A DNA stretch of 25,130 nucleotides from Chloroflexi bacterium TSY (GTDB taxonomy: Bacteria > Chloroflexota > Anaerolineae > Caldilineales > Caldilineaceae): contig JAHBNG010000178.1 in assembly GCA_019217005.1 (NCBI GenBank), forward strand, positions 1-25,130. Reading direction: 5' to 3'. A program made the translations under genes and the position numbers. Below the pieces are notes generated by a model that was not told the DNA's origin, did no database searches, and saw nothing but the letters and a program-made list of their open reading frames with translations. Below, piece by piece: positions 8,947 to 17,317 of this stretch (its first letter is position 1; each line of letters starts with the position of its first letter).

Positions 8947-8974
8947 CGCCATATATGGCGCGCCATGCATGGCG
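8947..8974. repeat. Two adjacent perfect 14-bp palindromes
   Basis: CGCCATATATGGCG (8947-8960) is followed without a gap by CGCCATGCATGGCG (8961-8974). Each is its own reverse complement, and they differ only in the central four bases. They could bind a dimeric protein at two tandem sites or form a cruciform. No promoter or gene start is visible beside them. Confidence 0.8.
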
Positions 8975-9130
8975 ACTCCACTGCGTACTGCCCTGAAAAA
9001 AAGGGCAGCAAGAGAAGAGAGAGAGGGGTTAAAGGCCGCGTTGAATAAGAAGCGGGTCCAAGTTGACCCGCCAGAGTGGGTGGCGTCGTTGCCTGTGCCC
9101 AACGCAAATCAGTTGTAGTGAGCACCGTAC
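8975..9130. other. Non-coding stretch with two short hairpins, 3' side of the IS110 gene
   Basis: Holds a stem CTGCCCT/AGGGCAG (8988-9008, A-rich loop) and a stem GCGGGTC/GACCCGC (9052-9071). No gene is seen. Because the IS110-family gene ends at 9131 on the minus strand, part of this stretch may be that element's downstream end, but the boundary cannot be set from one copy. Confidence 0.4.
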
Positions 9131-10337
9131 TTAGGCGGTCGGTGCCAAGAAAACCTTGAAGCCGAGGGACTCGAGGGTTTTGAGTGCGCCGGCTTGTGCA
9201 TGCTCCTTGCGTCGTTTGAGAAAGAAGTCGCCGCCGAGTTCTTCAAAGACGGCATCGGGCTTGTCGATGAGATGATAGACGATGGTCAAGATGGAATGGG
9301 CCACGGCAATAGCTGCCCGCTTGGCTCCGCGTCGTGCCTTGAGACGGTGGAACTGTGCGGCGAGATAGGTGTCCTTGGTGCGAGAGGAGGGCGGTGACTA
9401 ACCATTTCTGGCCCTTTCGTCGGCGACCACTCTTGCGTTTGCCCGCCGATTCGTTGTTGCCAGGACAGACACAAGCCCAGGAGGCCAGTTTCTTAGCTGA
9501 GGGCCAGCTTTCGACCGAGGGACCGATCTCCGCCAGAATTATCTCGGCGACGACTCGCCCCACACCGGGAATGGCATCTAGGCGTGCGATGAGGTCAGCA
9601 TGCGGAGCCATGAGGACCCCAATCTGTTGATTGAGGGCATCAATGCGTACATTCAGGTGATCGAGATGATGCAGAACTTCTTGCAGCATAAAACGATGAT
9701 GAGGACGGACCAGTCCCGTCAACGCATCAACCAACTGGGGAATCTTGGCCCGCAGCCGCTTTTGTGCCAAGTCAGCCATGGCTTCTGGGTCCATCTCATC
9801 TGCAATCAGGGCCTCGATCATCTGGCGTGCCGATACACCTTGGATGCTCGTGACCACCGATCCCAACTTGACGTTGGCATCTTCCAACACCTTATGCAGG
9901 CGATTGACTGCCGCACTCTTCTCTTGCAAGAGACGCGTCCGATAGCGCGTCAGGTCTCGCAAGTCCCTTTGCTCCACATCTGGAATGAAACTGCGCTCCA
10001 GCAGTCCATAACTCATCAGTTTCGTGATCCAGGCCGCATCGCTCTCATCCGTCTTGCGACCAGGCACCTGTGCCAGATGGCGGGCATTCACAATCCAGAC
10101 CTCAAAATGCTCATGCAACACATTGTAGATCGGTTTCCAATACACTCCCGTACTCTCCATCGCCACATGCGTGATCCCATACGACGACAGCCACGACCTC
10201 AACCCCTCCAACTCGACCGTCGTTGTCCCAAATCGCTTGCGCACCTGCTCCATCCTCCCTGATTCATCTACCACACACGCCACTACCATCCGCTTGTGAA
10301 CATCCAGGCCGCTGCACTTCGGAAACATCACTTCCAT
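9131..10337 (-). pseudogene. IS110-family DEDD transposase, frameshifted near the C-terminus
   Basis: The start MEVMFPKCSGLDVHKRM has the RuvC-like Asp at about 12. MESTGVYW follows with Glu at about 61, then GRKTDESDAAW with Asp at about 97 and 100: the DEDD set of IS110-family recombinases. The C-terminal Tnp20 part has IPGVGRVVAEIILAEIG and PGNNESAGKRKSG, with the conserved Ser region. After KWLVTALLS (about 9390) the open frame becomes nonsense, while a shifted frame continues SRTKDTYLAAQFHRLKARRG and later KPDAVFEELGGDFF, ending at TAA 9131-9133. The length from start to true stop is 1207 bases, one over a multiple of three. Compared with typical family members, several residues (around VQAAWAA) also seem to be lost at the break. 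The element's outer ends are not defined, as usual for IS110, which lacks terminal inverted repeats. Confidence 0.85.
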
Positions 10338-10622
10338 CTTCCTTTCCTTTCGCAGCCGCTTATGTGTACCCGATTGTGAGCACAGTCTGCCCTGCGTGTT
10401 TCGTCCCGAGGAACGTCCACATCCCGTGGTGCGTCGGTGTACACCAATCTAGCTACTGAGCGTTCTTTACTTGACCACGGACCTTTCCCGATTTCTGTTC
10501 GGCGGCTGCCACCACACTTTAACACATTTTTCATCCCCTGTTGTGTTGGCTCACCGCATGTTTATCTACTGATATTTCTTAATCGCTCGCCACGGCGGAG
10601 AGCGAACCGTTCTGATTAAGAA
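10338..10622 (-). ncRNA. IS110 5' leader, candidate bridge-RNA region
   Basis: About 285 bases of non-coding DNA lie upstream of the IS110-family start and before the 82-bp repeat. IS110-group elements carry a structured bridge RNA in the long non-coding end before the recombinase gene (established for the family). Here the outermost part forms a stem TTCTTAATC/GATTAAGAA (10576-10584 with 10614-10622) enclosing CGCTC/GAGCG. I did not fold the whole leader or find the guide loops, so the assignment is inference from position and length only. Confidence 0.3.
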
Positions 10623-10704
10623 CCTATCCGAAAAGTGGTTGTGAGTCCAGGCAGTCACTCGAGCGAGAATACGTCGTCACAGAACTTTTCGGATAAGCAC
10701 TAAG
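10623..10704. repeat. 82-bp foldback repeat (MITE-like), copy B
   Basis: Same length, ends and tail as the copies at 7158 and 20892. The variable centre reads GGCAGTCACTCGAGCGAG. It abuts the outer stem of the IS110 leader; AAGAA precedes it here and in copy C. Bases 10705-10772, between this repeat and IS4-family copy 2, hold no gene. Confidence 0.85.
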
Positions 10705-10772
10705 CTCGACTTTGTACAATTTGGGCACATTAAAAAGTTAATAAAGAAGGAACAAAAGGGAAGCTGATGGAA

Positions 10773-12271
10773 CTTTACTTTCTGGTAAAGGCTTGAGTGA
10801 CAAAGGGCAAACCGAAAGGGGCGGAAAAAAGAATCCACCCTGAAAAAACGGGATAAAATGTAAAAATAGTGCTCGGCTAGTTTAAGCAGCGGCATTGAGG
10901 CGGCGATGAGCGAGAACGCCTTTAGGGAAATGGTGTGAAACCGAGGCCTTTTTCCGAAAGTCAGGGTCGAGTTGGTCGGGAGTTGGAAAAAGAGCACTCG
11001 AGAGAACGCGGCGCAGCCTGCCGGGAGTGGCTTGAGGCTCTCGATCCCAGTAGCCAGTCGGTATGGGAGGAAGAGAAGCGGCTAAATGGGAAAGAAGATT
11101 GCCAGCCAGCAGCCCCAGTTCAGGTAAGCGGAAGCAAGCCTCATCGGCATGAACAAATTGACGATGTAAGCCAATCATCTGCTTGGAAGCCAAGGGGGGG
11201 ATGTTCAACAGGCCAGCGCTCCAGATAGAAAAGATAAATGGTTTCAGCTTGTAAAGCCATGACGGTCGCCAGAACCAAAGGTGTGTGATAAGCAGGATCC
11301 TGAAAGACGTAAATCGAATAGGTGCGGTTGGCTGTATCCACCTTGGTTGTCCTGGGGACGAGATTGTGCCATGCTTGATAGCGAATCAGGCGACCACTAT
11401 AGACAAATTGACCAAACGAGTCTGGAGTTGTGGCCTCGAGTCGCTTTCCCTATAGCATCGAGAGAGCGGACGCACAATATCACCATATTCGGGTGGTCTG
11501 CCTTTTTCCTTACGTTCGGGTAACTCATTGCGGCGCGCTGTGCAGTTAATCGCTTCCCGAAGGACAAATCGGTCGACGTCGCTTTCTAGCATTTCTCTGA
11601 TTGTAAACCCGGCATCGACCACCGCCACTTCGTCTGACTCCAGTGATTTCTTCGTCTCTGTCAGCAGCTTTTTCCGAAACTCACTTTCCTTTGTTCCAAC
11701 CGTGCATCTCATGATTGCCTTGAGCAGTGGCACTCGCTTCCCGCCTATCTCCCCCGAGCTTATCATCACTCCAAAGATGAGCGCGGGCAATGCCCGACGA
11801 GCCGTTGAGTTATAGAGTCGGTTCACTTTCCCTTGCAGCTTCGGTCGCCAGAACCCTGTGATATCTATGCTTTTCACTCGGTACCCTTCTAACTTTTTTG
11901 CCTCCCATTCCCCTTTCCACTTCTTCTTGCCACGACCCCAGCAGACTTGTGATATCCCATGATCCATATCGAAAGCTCCACCAGCTTCGCCGGAGCTCCT
12001 CATCTTCAAACCCGCTTTCACTCAATCCACTATGGATTGCTCCTCGACTTTTCAGAAACGACCCATTCATCATCGCCCACATCAGACGCATTACATTTAC
12101 GTTTGTTCCCACCGGCGTTACTTGCAATACATTCATCAGTACTGCTATAGTTATTTCTGGCGCGGTTAGCATTCCTTCCTCCTTTTTGGGTTCTCTACCT
12201 TTAGGATGAAACGCTAACCGCTTTTTGTCACATTTCTCACCTCATCTCTTTTCTTTTACCAGAAAGTAAAG
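10773..12271 (-). mobile_element. IS4-family insertion sequence, copy 2
   Basis: About 1499 bp between CTTTACTTTCTGGTAAA at 10773 and its complement ending at 12271, in the same orientation as copy 1. The 5-base flanks do not match (TGGAA on the left; TCTAG is the host sequence now beyond the nested element), unlike the perfect duplication around copy 3. That points to recombination between copies or an adjacent deletion after insertion. A second element sits directly on its right end. Confidence 0.9.
10882..12172 (-). pseudogene. IS4-family DDE transposase, broken (copy 2)
   Basis: Same protein as in copies 1 and 3: start ATG 12172 after AGGAGGAAGG, DDE Asp residues in KSIDITGFWRP and VAVVDAGFTI, and the YREK signature in YLERWPVEHPPL. 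The end reads GVLAHRRLNAAA with TAA at 10882-10884. Indels near 11925 (after SWQEEVE), near 11455 (before GKRLEATTP) and near 11200 (a run of seven Gs) break the frame. Because the breaks differ from those in the other copies, none of the three can supply intact transposase. Confidence 0.85.
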
Positions 12272-12272
12272 T

Positions 12273-13695
12273 GTAAGATAGGAGTGAGAAAACAACTATC
12301 AAAGAGAGGAGAGCCCAATGTTCCTTCCAGCAGAAATAATCCCGTTGTTCGAGAGCTTTCGCCCAGTCTTCACAGAACCGACGTACCAAAAGGCACTGGT
12401 CTTGGTGATAGGGACGGTGTTAACGAAGGGAAGACGAACGGTGACAGCGGCGTTGAGAGTGATGGGATTGGAGCAAGAGGGAGACTGGTCCAAGTATCAC
12501 CATGTGCTGAATCGAGCAAAGTGGGATGGATTGATGTTGAGCTATATCTTACTGCACTTGATTGTGGATACGTTTGTGGTCATGGGAGCGCCAGTCGAGA
12601 TAACGGTAGACGAGACGCTAGAAAGGCGCTGGGGTCCCAAGATCAGCAAACGAGGACACTGGCGAGATAGCCTGGCGTCAGGCCGGAAGATGAGCGTAAG
12701 CACGAGCGGATTGCGGTGGCTGGTCTTCTGTGTGGTGGTCAAGTTGCCGTGGAGTGACCTCTACTGGTCAATGCCCTTTCTGAGCGTCTTACTCACAACA
12801 CCGAAAGTCAGCGAAACGCTCAACCAGCGCCACCGAACAGTGGCGAAACGAACCATGCAGGTGGTGGCCTGGCTGCGTCGAGCTTTGCCAGGTCGAGAAA
12901 TCAAGCTCATCGGCGATGGGGCTTACAGTGTGATCGAGTTGGGCTTGCGCTGTCAATCCCAAGGAGTCACCTTGATTGGGCCTCTGCGCCTGGATGCGCG
13001 TCTCTTTGACTATCCACCCTCCCGTTTGAAACCTGACGGCACAAAACGACCTGGTCGTCCTCCTGTCGTTGGGCAGCGACTGCCCAAGCTGGAAGATGTT
13101 GCCCTCTTCAAACCACCTGTTGGCACCGCTGCCGCATTGACTGGTATGGGGAGACTCTGAAGTCGTCGACTGGGCCACTGGTATTGCCTTTTGGTACTCT
13201 ACCGGCACAACTCCGCTCCTTCTGCGCTGGGTTTTAGTCCGCGATCCCAAAGGCCAAGCTGAGACCGTCGCTTACTTCTCCACCGATATTCATCAGGCTG
13301 CCCCCCACATCATCGCTGATTTCGTCAAACGTTGGTCCATTGAAGTCTCTTTCGAGGAAGCCAGAGCTCACCTCGGTGTCGAAACTCAGCGCCAGTGGAG
13401 TGACTTGGCCATTGAGAGGACTACTCCTGCTCTCTTTGGTCTTTTCAGCCTTGTCATCTTGATGGCTCATGCCTTCTCTCCTGATGGCTCTATCCCTTTG
13501 CCTCAAGCTGCTTGGTGTCACAAGACTCACGCCTCCTTCCATGACCTCCTCTCTCTGGTTCGCCGCCGCTTATGGTGCCATTTCCTTTTCCAGACATCTC
13601 ACTTTTCACCTGATCTTCGTTTATTCTCTCCCTCTCAGGTGAACACCTTACTTTCTGCTGTCTGTTATTAACTTTTTATGGTGCTTAAAACTTAC
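12273..13695 (+). mobile_element. DDE_5-type insertion sequence nested on the end of IS4-family copy 2
   Basis: A 1423-bp element with short ends GTAAG...CTTAC, flanked on both sides by AAAGT (12268-12272 and 13696-13700), a 5-bp target duplication. The left AAAGT includes the last four bases of the IS4-family inverted repeat, so this element inserted exactly at the outer tip of copy 2. The inverted ends are short (5 bp plus scattered matches), so the boundary rests mainly on the duplication. It carries one transposase gene on the plus strand. Confidence 0.7.
12318..13671 (+). pseudogene. DDE_5/IS701-like transposase, frameshifted
   Basis: The start MFLPAEIIPLFESFRPVF is behind AGAGGAGAG. 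The N-terminal part has GRRTVTAALRVMGL and YHHVLNRAKWDG, typical of this large DDE transposase group. The first catalytic Asp lies in VEITVDETLERRWG and the second in EIKLIGDGAYS. The region after GRPPVVGQRLPKLED loses its frame between about 13100 and 13165. The sequence then continues VVDWATGIAFWYSTG, RWVLVRDPKGQ and FVKRWSIEVSFEEARAHLG, which holds the catalytic Glu, and ends PSQVNTLLSAVCY at 13671. At least two indels are needed to join the parts, so it is inactive as read. Confidence 0.85.
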
Positions 13696-14372
13696 AAAGT
13701 CTAGCTAAGGCCACGACTTTGAAGCCATTGTAGTGGAGCAACGCTTCCATCTCCTGAGGCATGTTGTAGCGTAGGGTTAATTGCCAGGGGGCCCGCACCA
13801 GTTCTCCATCAGCGCAGTCCCAACGCTCGTGGCAGCGTTGAATCCAAAGCTGCTTGATATAGTCAAAGTGAGAGGTGCCTGATGCGCAGATTTGCCGACC
13901 ATTCGGGTGGGTCACGGTGTACCACGCTGTTTCGTCCGGTTCGTCAACCATACGATCTGGACGCATCGACATATTGTCAAAGAGAAATTGCCCTTCATCT
14001 GCCAAGTGCTCATGAACACAAGCCAACATAGCCTCCTGGTCTGTACGCGTCAACATAAAATTAAAGACATCCCCTCTGGCAAAGATGAAAGTCGCGCACG
14101 TCCGCTTCCACCCAGCGGATAGGCAAAGTTCCCGTCCGCGCCCGGGCATGGACCAACGAGGGCGCCGATAGCTCCAGCCCGGTTAGATCCTGTACGCCAC
14201 GTTGGGCGAGCGGAATGGTAATTCGACCATAACCGCAGCCGAGTTCCAGAATGGGTCCATTTACTTGACGAGCCAAATCCAGCAAAATCGTCCCGTCGAT
14301 TTGCGGCTCACCACTCACCACTTCATCTATAACAGCGTCGGCATAAAATGATAGATCAATGGGGTCAAACAT
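13685..14372 (-). pseudogene. Class I SAM-dependent methyltransferase, frameshifted and 3'-truncated
   Basis: Starts at ATG 14372 with GGAG upstream (MFDPIDLSFYADAVIDEVVS). The SAM-binding motif I is ILELGCGYGR (about 41-50), followed by motif II LTGLELS and the acidic EADVRDF. After RDFHL (about 14085) the frame breaks, with several residues apparently missing, and the sequence continues RGDVFNFMLTRTDQEAMLAC in another frame. The C-terminus is lost: after HYNGFKVVALAR the sequence runs into the nested IS and adds LCKF before a TAA that belongs to the IS. Members of this family normally continue another 20 or so residues. The methyl acceptor is unknown. Confidence 0.85.
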
Positions 14373-14596
14373 AATTGTCTCCGTAGAATTTGTTGTGATC
14401 GATCAAAAAGCTGTGGGCATGTAAGCGCCCCCGCAGTCTGCAAGAGACAAAGTCCTGAGCGGCAATAGACGCGCTTCTACCCAACCGAGTAGATCGACTC
14501 AGTGAATATGCTTTCAATTTTGGCGGAATGCGTCTATTGAGCTCAGTTAATTGGCTGGAATAACAACGATGTTAGAATGCGAATTTGGTGTTGCCT
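14373..14596. other. Non-coding stretch, nothing recognised
   Basis: Upstream region of the methyltransferase relic. I see no convincing ORF, RNA gene or strong hairpin here. It may carry that gene's former promoter, but no clear -35/-10 pair stands out. Confidence 0.4.
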
Positions 14597-14877
14597 AAGG
14601 CCGTTCCGAGAAATCAATTCCGGGGCTACGCAAGAAAGTGGGAGAACAGGTTGAAACCATGTTCATGGCAAGACCGATCGTCCACCTTCGTGGACGGCAT
14701 CCAACTTCGTCCACGAAGGTGGACGATCGGCTAACAAGCCCCATTTTGCGCCTTCGGTCGCTTCCTTTGGTACACTTTGTCGCGTAGACCCTTAATTCCC
14801 AATATGGCGATCGGACTTTGTCGGAACGGCTTTGGCTTTTCCCGCCGAATTGGGGATTCATTTTCTTAGAAAATCCT
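14597..14877. repeat. Foldback repeat related to the one at 23189, with a long insert
   Basis: The outer arms AAGGCCGTTCCGA (14597-14609) and TCGGAACGGCTT (14821-14832) pair. The tail then has GGCTTTTCC...GGGGATTCATTTTCTTAGAAAATCCT-like sequence. The unit at 23189-23291 has the same plan (AAGGCCATTCCAGAG, CTCTGGAATGGCTT, then GCTTTTCC...GGGATT...GGAAAAGCCT), so the two look like diverged members of one family. Here about 210 bases separate the arms, including a strong 23-bp hairpin. Homology is judged by eye. Confidence 0.5.
14674..14730. repeat. Perfect 23-bp inverted repeat (hairpin)
   Basis: Left arm 14674-14696 (starts CCGATCGTCCACCTTCG) and right arm 14708-14730 are exact reverse complements with an 11-base loop. 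Each arm itself contains GTCCACCTTCGTGGAC, a smaller inverted repeat. There is no T-run, so it is not a classic terminator; a small foldback element or protein site is more likely. Confidence 0.85.
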
Positions 14878-14917
14878 AAAAAGACAGGTTGTTATAGTTG
14901 GCCTTACCCGTCTTTTT
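14878..14917 (-). terminator. Rho-independent-like terminator after the alcohol dehydrogenase
   Basis: AAAAAGACAGG (14878-14888) pairs with CCCGTCTTTTT (14907-14917), with one mismatch, around an 18-base loop. Read on the minus strand, the stem ends in TTTTT and further T-rich sequence. It lies 30 bases beyond the alcohol dehydrogenase stop and probably ends the 19130-14948 cluster; the A/T arms let it work in both directions. Confidence 0.6.
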
Positions 14918-14947
14918 AGCATGGACGATGCACTAGATTTCTCATAT

Positions 14948-16033
14948 TCACCTCAAATCCAATACGCTGCGGGCTACCTCTCCCTTCCCCAGCGCGTCGA
15001 AGGCATCATTAACGTCTTCCAGGGGATAGACGCGGGTCACCAACTCGTCCAGCTTGAGCTTGCCTGCCTTGTATAGGCTAAACAGGCGGGAGAAATCCAC
15101 CCGAGGCCGGCAGGTACCATATAACGAGCCGATGACTGTCTTCTCTAGTGCCAACATTTTGGCATCAAAATCAACTGGGGTGTTATCGGGGGCATGGCCG
15201 ACAAAGACGGTGACACCTCGCCGGCGGGTACACAGGATGGCCTGCTTAAACGGCTCAGGGACCAGACCGATGGCCTCAAAGGCGTAGTGGACGCCCTTCC
15301 CGTCGGTCAGCTCCTGGATAGCCTCGACCGGATCAACCTGCGCTGAATTAACGGTATGCGTGGCTCCAAACAGTTCGCCCATTTGGAGCTTGTTGTCCAG
15401 GATATCGACGGCGATGATCGGCTCTGCCCCAGCAATCGCGGCACCCTGGATTACGTTAAGCCCAACGCCGCCACAACCGAAGACCGCAACCGACTTGCCG
15501 GGCTGGACATTCGCTGTGTTTAAGGCGGCACCCACGCCGGTCATTACCCCGCAACCGACCAGCGCAGCCTGCGAGAAGGGAATCTCTGGGTCAATGGGGA
15601 TGGCGATATCTTGGGGAACGATGGTCTCTGTGCTGAAAGTACCCAGCGCATTCATTCTTTTCATGGTGCGTTCACTGTCCGGGAAGTGGGGTTGTCCCCG
15701 GTGGTCCCACGGTTCCTCACAGAGATTGGGATAGCCCACCTGGCACATCTCGCAAATGCCGCAATTGCGCATCCACGATAGCACCACGTGATCGCCTACC
15801 TTGACGTTGTGTACCGCTGACCCAATTTCCTCGACCACGCCGGCCCCCTCGTGTCCCAAAATAACAGGCGGGCGGTTAATGTCGACCCATTCACCCTTGA
15901 CGATATGCCAGTCTGAGTGGCAGACGCCGCTGGCCTCCAGCCGGACGCGAACCTGATCATCTTCTATGTCGGGCAAATCAAATTGCTCGATTTGCAGGGG
16001 GGTGTTGAAATCATACAGGACTGCTGCTTTCAT
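14948..16033 (-). CDS. Zinc-dependent alcohol dehydrogenase (class III-like MDR)
   Basis: Intact, 361 residues, with AAGGAG eight bases before ATG 16033. Catalytic zinc ligands are Cys38 (GVCHSDWH), His61/Glu62 (GHEGAG) and Cys161 (VGCGVMTGVG). The structural zinc site has Cys91, 94, 97 and 105 (NCGICEMCQVGYPNLC). The Rossmann motif is VFGCGGVG (about 185-192), with Asp210 at the end of the second strand favouring NAD. It oxidises a primary alcohol or reduces an aldehyde; relatives include formaldehyde/S-hydroxymethyl-conjugate dehydrogenases, but the substrate here is not fixed by sequence. It is last in a same-strand series with the Gfo/Idh/MocA, PhyH and acetyltransferase genes, 83 bases after the oxidoreductase stop, and is followed by a terminator. 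It is cytosolic. Confidence 0.93.
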   Translation of the reverse strand: MKAAVLYDFNTPLQIEQFDLPDIEDDQVRVRLEASGVCHSDWHIVKGEWVDINRPPVILGHEGAGVVEEIGSAVHNVKVGDHVVLSWMRNCGICEMCQVGYPNLCEEPWDHRGQPHFPDSERTMKRMNALGTFSTETIVPQDIAIPIDPEIPFSQAALVGCGVMTGVGAALNTANVQPGKSVAVFGCGGVGLNVIQGAAIAGAEPIIAVDILDNKLQMGELFGATHTVNSAQVDPVEAIQELTDGKGVHYAFEAIGLVPEPFKQAILCTRRRGVTVFVGHAPDNTPVDFDAKMLALEKTVIGSLYGTCRPRVDFSRLFSLYKAGKLKLDELVTRVYPLEDVNDAFDALGKGEVARSVLDLR

Positions 16034-16116
16034 TGAGATGCTCCTTGAGATACTATTTTGGAGAATTGTTTTTCCTTAGCACAGCGTAAATTTGTGCAAA
16101 CTGCAACCTCCGGTGT

Positions 16117-17286
16117 TTAGGCCAGCGAGACCGATTCGCCGCGTTCACAAGAGCGTATGATGGCATCTGCAACCTGGACTTGACGCAAACCGTCAATATG
16201 CGTCGGGAGTGTACCGATCATGGACCACTGCGCCGGTTCTGTTGTTCCTTCGAGAATCGCATCAAGGATAGGAGGCACCAGGGGCATTGCCTCACTCTGG
16301 TACTGTCCACGTTTTTCGAGCGCCAGTGCTAACTGGTCGTCACCCATGGCTAGATTGGCGAATGTCAGGGAAGACTTGTGAATGAGTGCAGCAACATTGA
16401 TATCTTTTGCCAAGAGTATTGCTTGATGTTGAAGGAGTGCATCTTGGCTTATATGTTTCGGCGATAAATTGACGCGCCACCCCTCGTCTACACCAAAGCC
16501 GCCAAGTTTATTGTAGATAAGCGTACCCGTGCTGCCCGACATGGAGATGGCAAATTCAACCATTTCATCAATGTGCTGAATCCACCCAGCTTTGATGCGT
16601 ACTTTGAGTCCAGAATCAAAGGTCAAGAAGGCATCATAGAGATCCGGCGTATACCCTAAAACTTCACTTTGGCTTATGGCATAGACGTCGGCTACTTCGG
16701 CAGGTGCAAAATACCAACGGAGGATATCGATGACGTGGCTCAATAGAAAGTGGCAAGTTGAAGAGCCAGCCACCCACTCTTTTGTGCGTGCACCCCACAT
16801 CTCTGTTGGCACGATAATATTGTCGTCGAGCCGCACTTCACCATGTACGACTTTGCCTAGTAATCCATTTTGTACCGTGTAGCGCGTGGCAATGTCGAGT
16901 TTGTCCATGCGGTTGGAAAAATTGATAAAGAGTCTCGTCTGCGTGCGCTCGACCGCTTCGTAGATCGCATTGGCATCTTCCAGTGTCGTCGCCAAGGGCT
17001 TTTCTTGCAAAATATTGGGAACACCGGCTTCGATGGCGGCCAGCGTGGGCGCCCGATGGAGCGAATCGGGCGTTGCCACAACGACCAAATCGAGCGCGTG
17101 TTTCTGGAACATTTCCTTATATTCTTGAAAGGGCTGTGCAGCCAGTTCTGTCCCCACCTGCTGTGCAACATCCACCCGTATATCGGCCACGGCCACCAAC
17201 TCGACCGCGTCGCGATCATGCAAAAATTGCGCATGTTGCTTGCCCAAGATCCCCAACCCAATGACACCTGCGCGTAATCTAGCCAT
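16117..17286 (-). CDS. Gfo/Idh/MocA-family oxidoreductase
   Basis: 389 residues, intact. The start is ATG 17286 (MARLRAGVIGLGILGKQHAQ) with AAGGGAAAG upstream; an upstream ATG at 17337 would add residues that do not fit the family. The N-terminal Rossmann fold has GLGILG (about 10-15) and the conserved EKPLATT with Lys96, the catalytic and cofactor-binding EKP motif. The C-terminal alpha/beta substrate domain begins near VHGEVRLDD, with HVIDILRW carrying a probable catalytic-site His/Asp. Members oxidise or reduce sugars, inositols and sugar acids with NAD(P). It starts 31 bases after the PhyH stop, so the two are probably co-transcribed. The substrate is unknown. Confidence 0.92.
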   Translation of the reverse strand: MARLRAGVIGLGILGKQHAQFLHDRDAVELVAVADIRVDVAQQVGTELAAQPFQEYKEMFQKHALDLVVVATPDSLHRAPTLAAIEAGVPNILQEKPLATTLEDANAIYEAVERTQTRLFINFSNRMDKLDIATRYTVQNGLLGKVVHGEVRLDDNIIVPTEMWGARTKEWVAGSSTCHFLLSHVIDILRWYFAPAEVADVYAISQSEVLGYTPDLYDAFLTFDSGLKVRIKAGWIQHIDEMVEFAISMSGSTGTLIYNKLGGFGVDEGWRVNLSPKHISQDALLQHQAILLAKDINVAALIHKSSLTFANLAMGDDQLALALEKRGQYQSEAMPLVPPILDAILEGTTEPAQWSMIGTLPTHIDGLRQVQVADAIIRSCERGESVSLA

Positions 17287-17317
17287 AATCTTTCCCTTAT
17301 TATTTTCCACGAACATC

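Noticed and set aside
9600..10262. A 220-residue plus-strand open frame
   Set aside because: It is the reverse strand of the IS110-family recombinase, which shows the DEDD motifs; no motif is seen in the plus frame.
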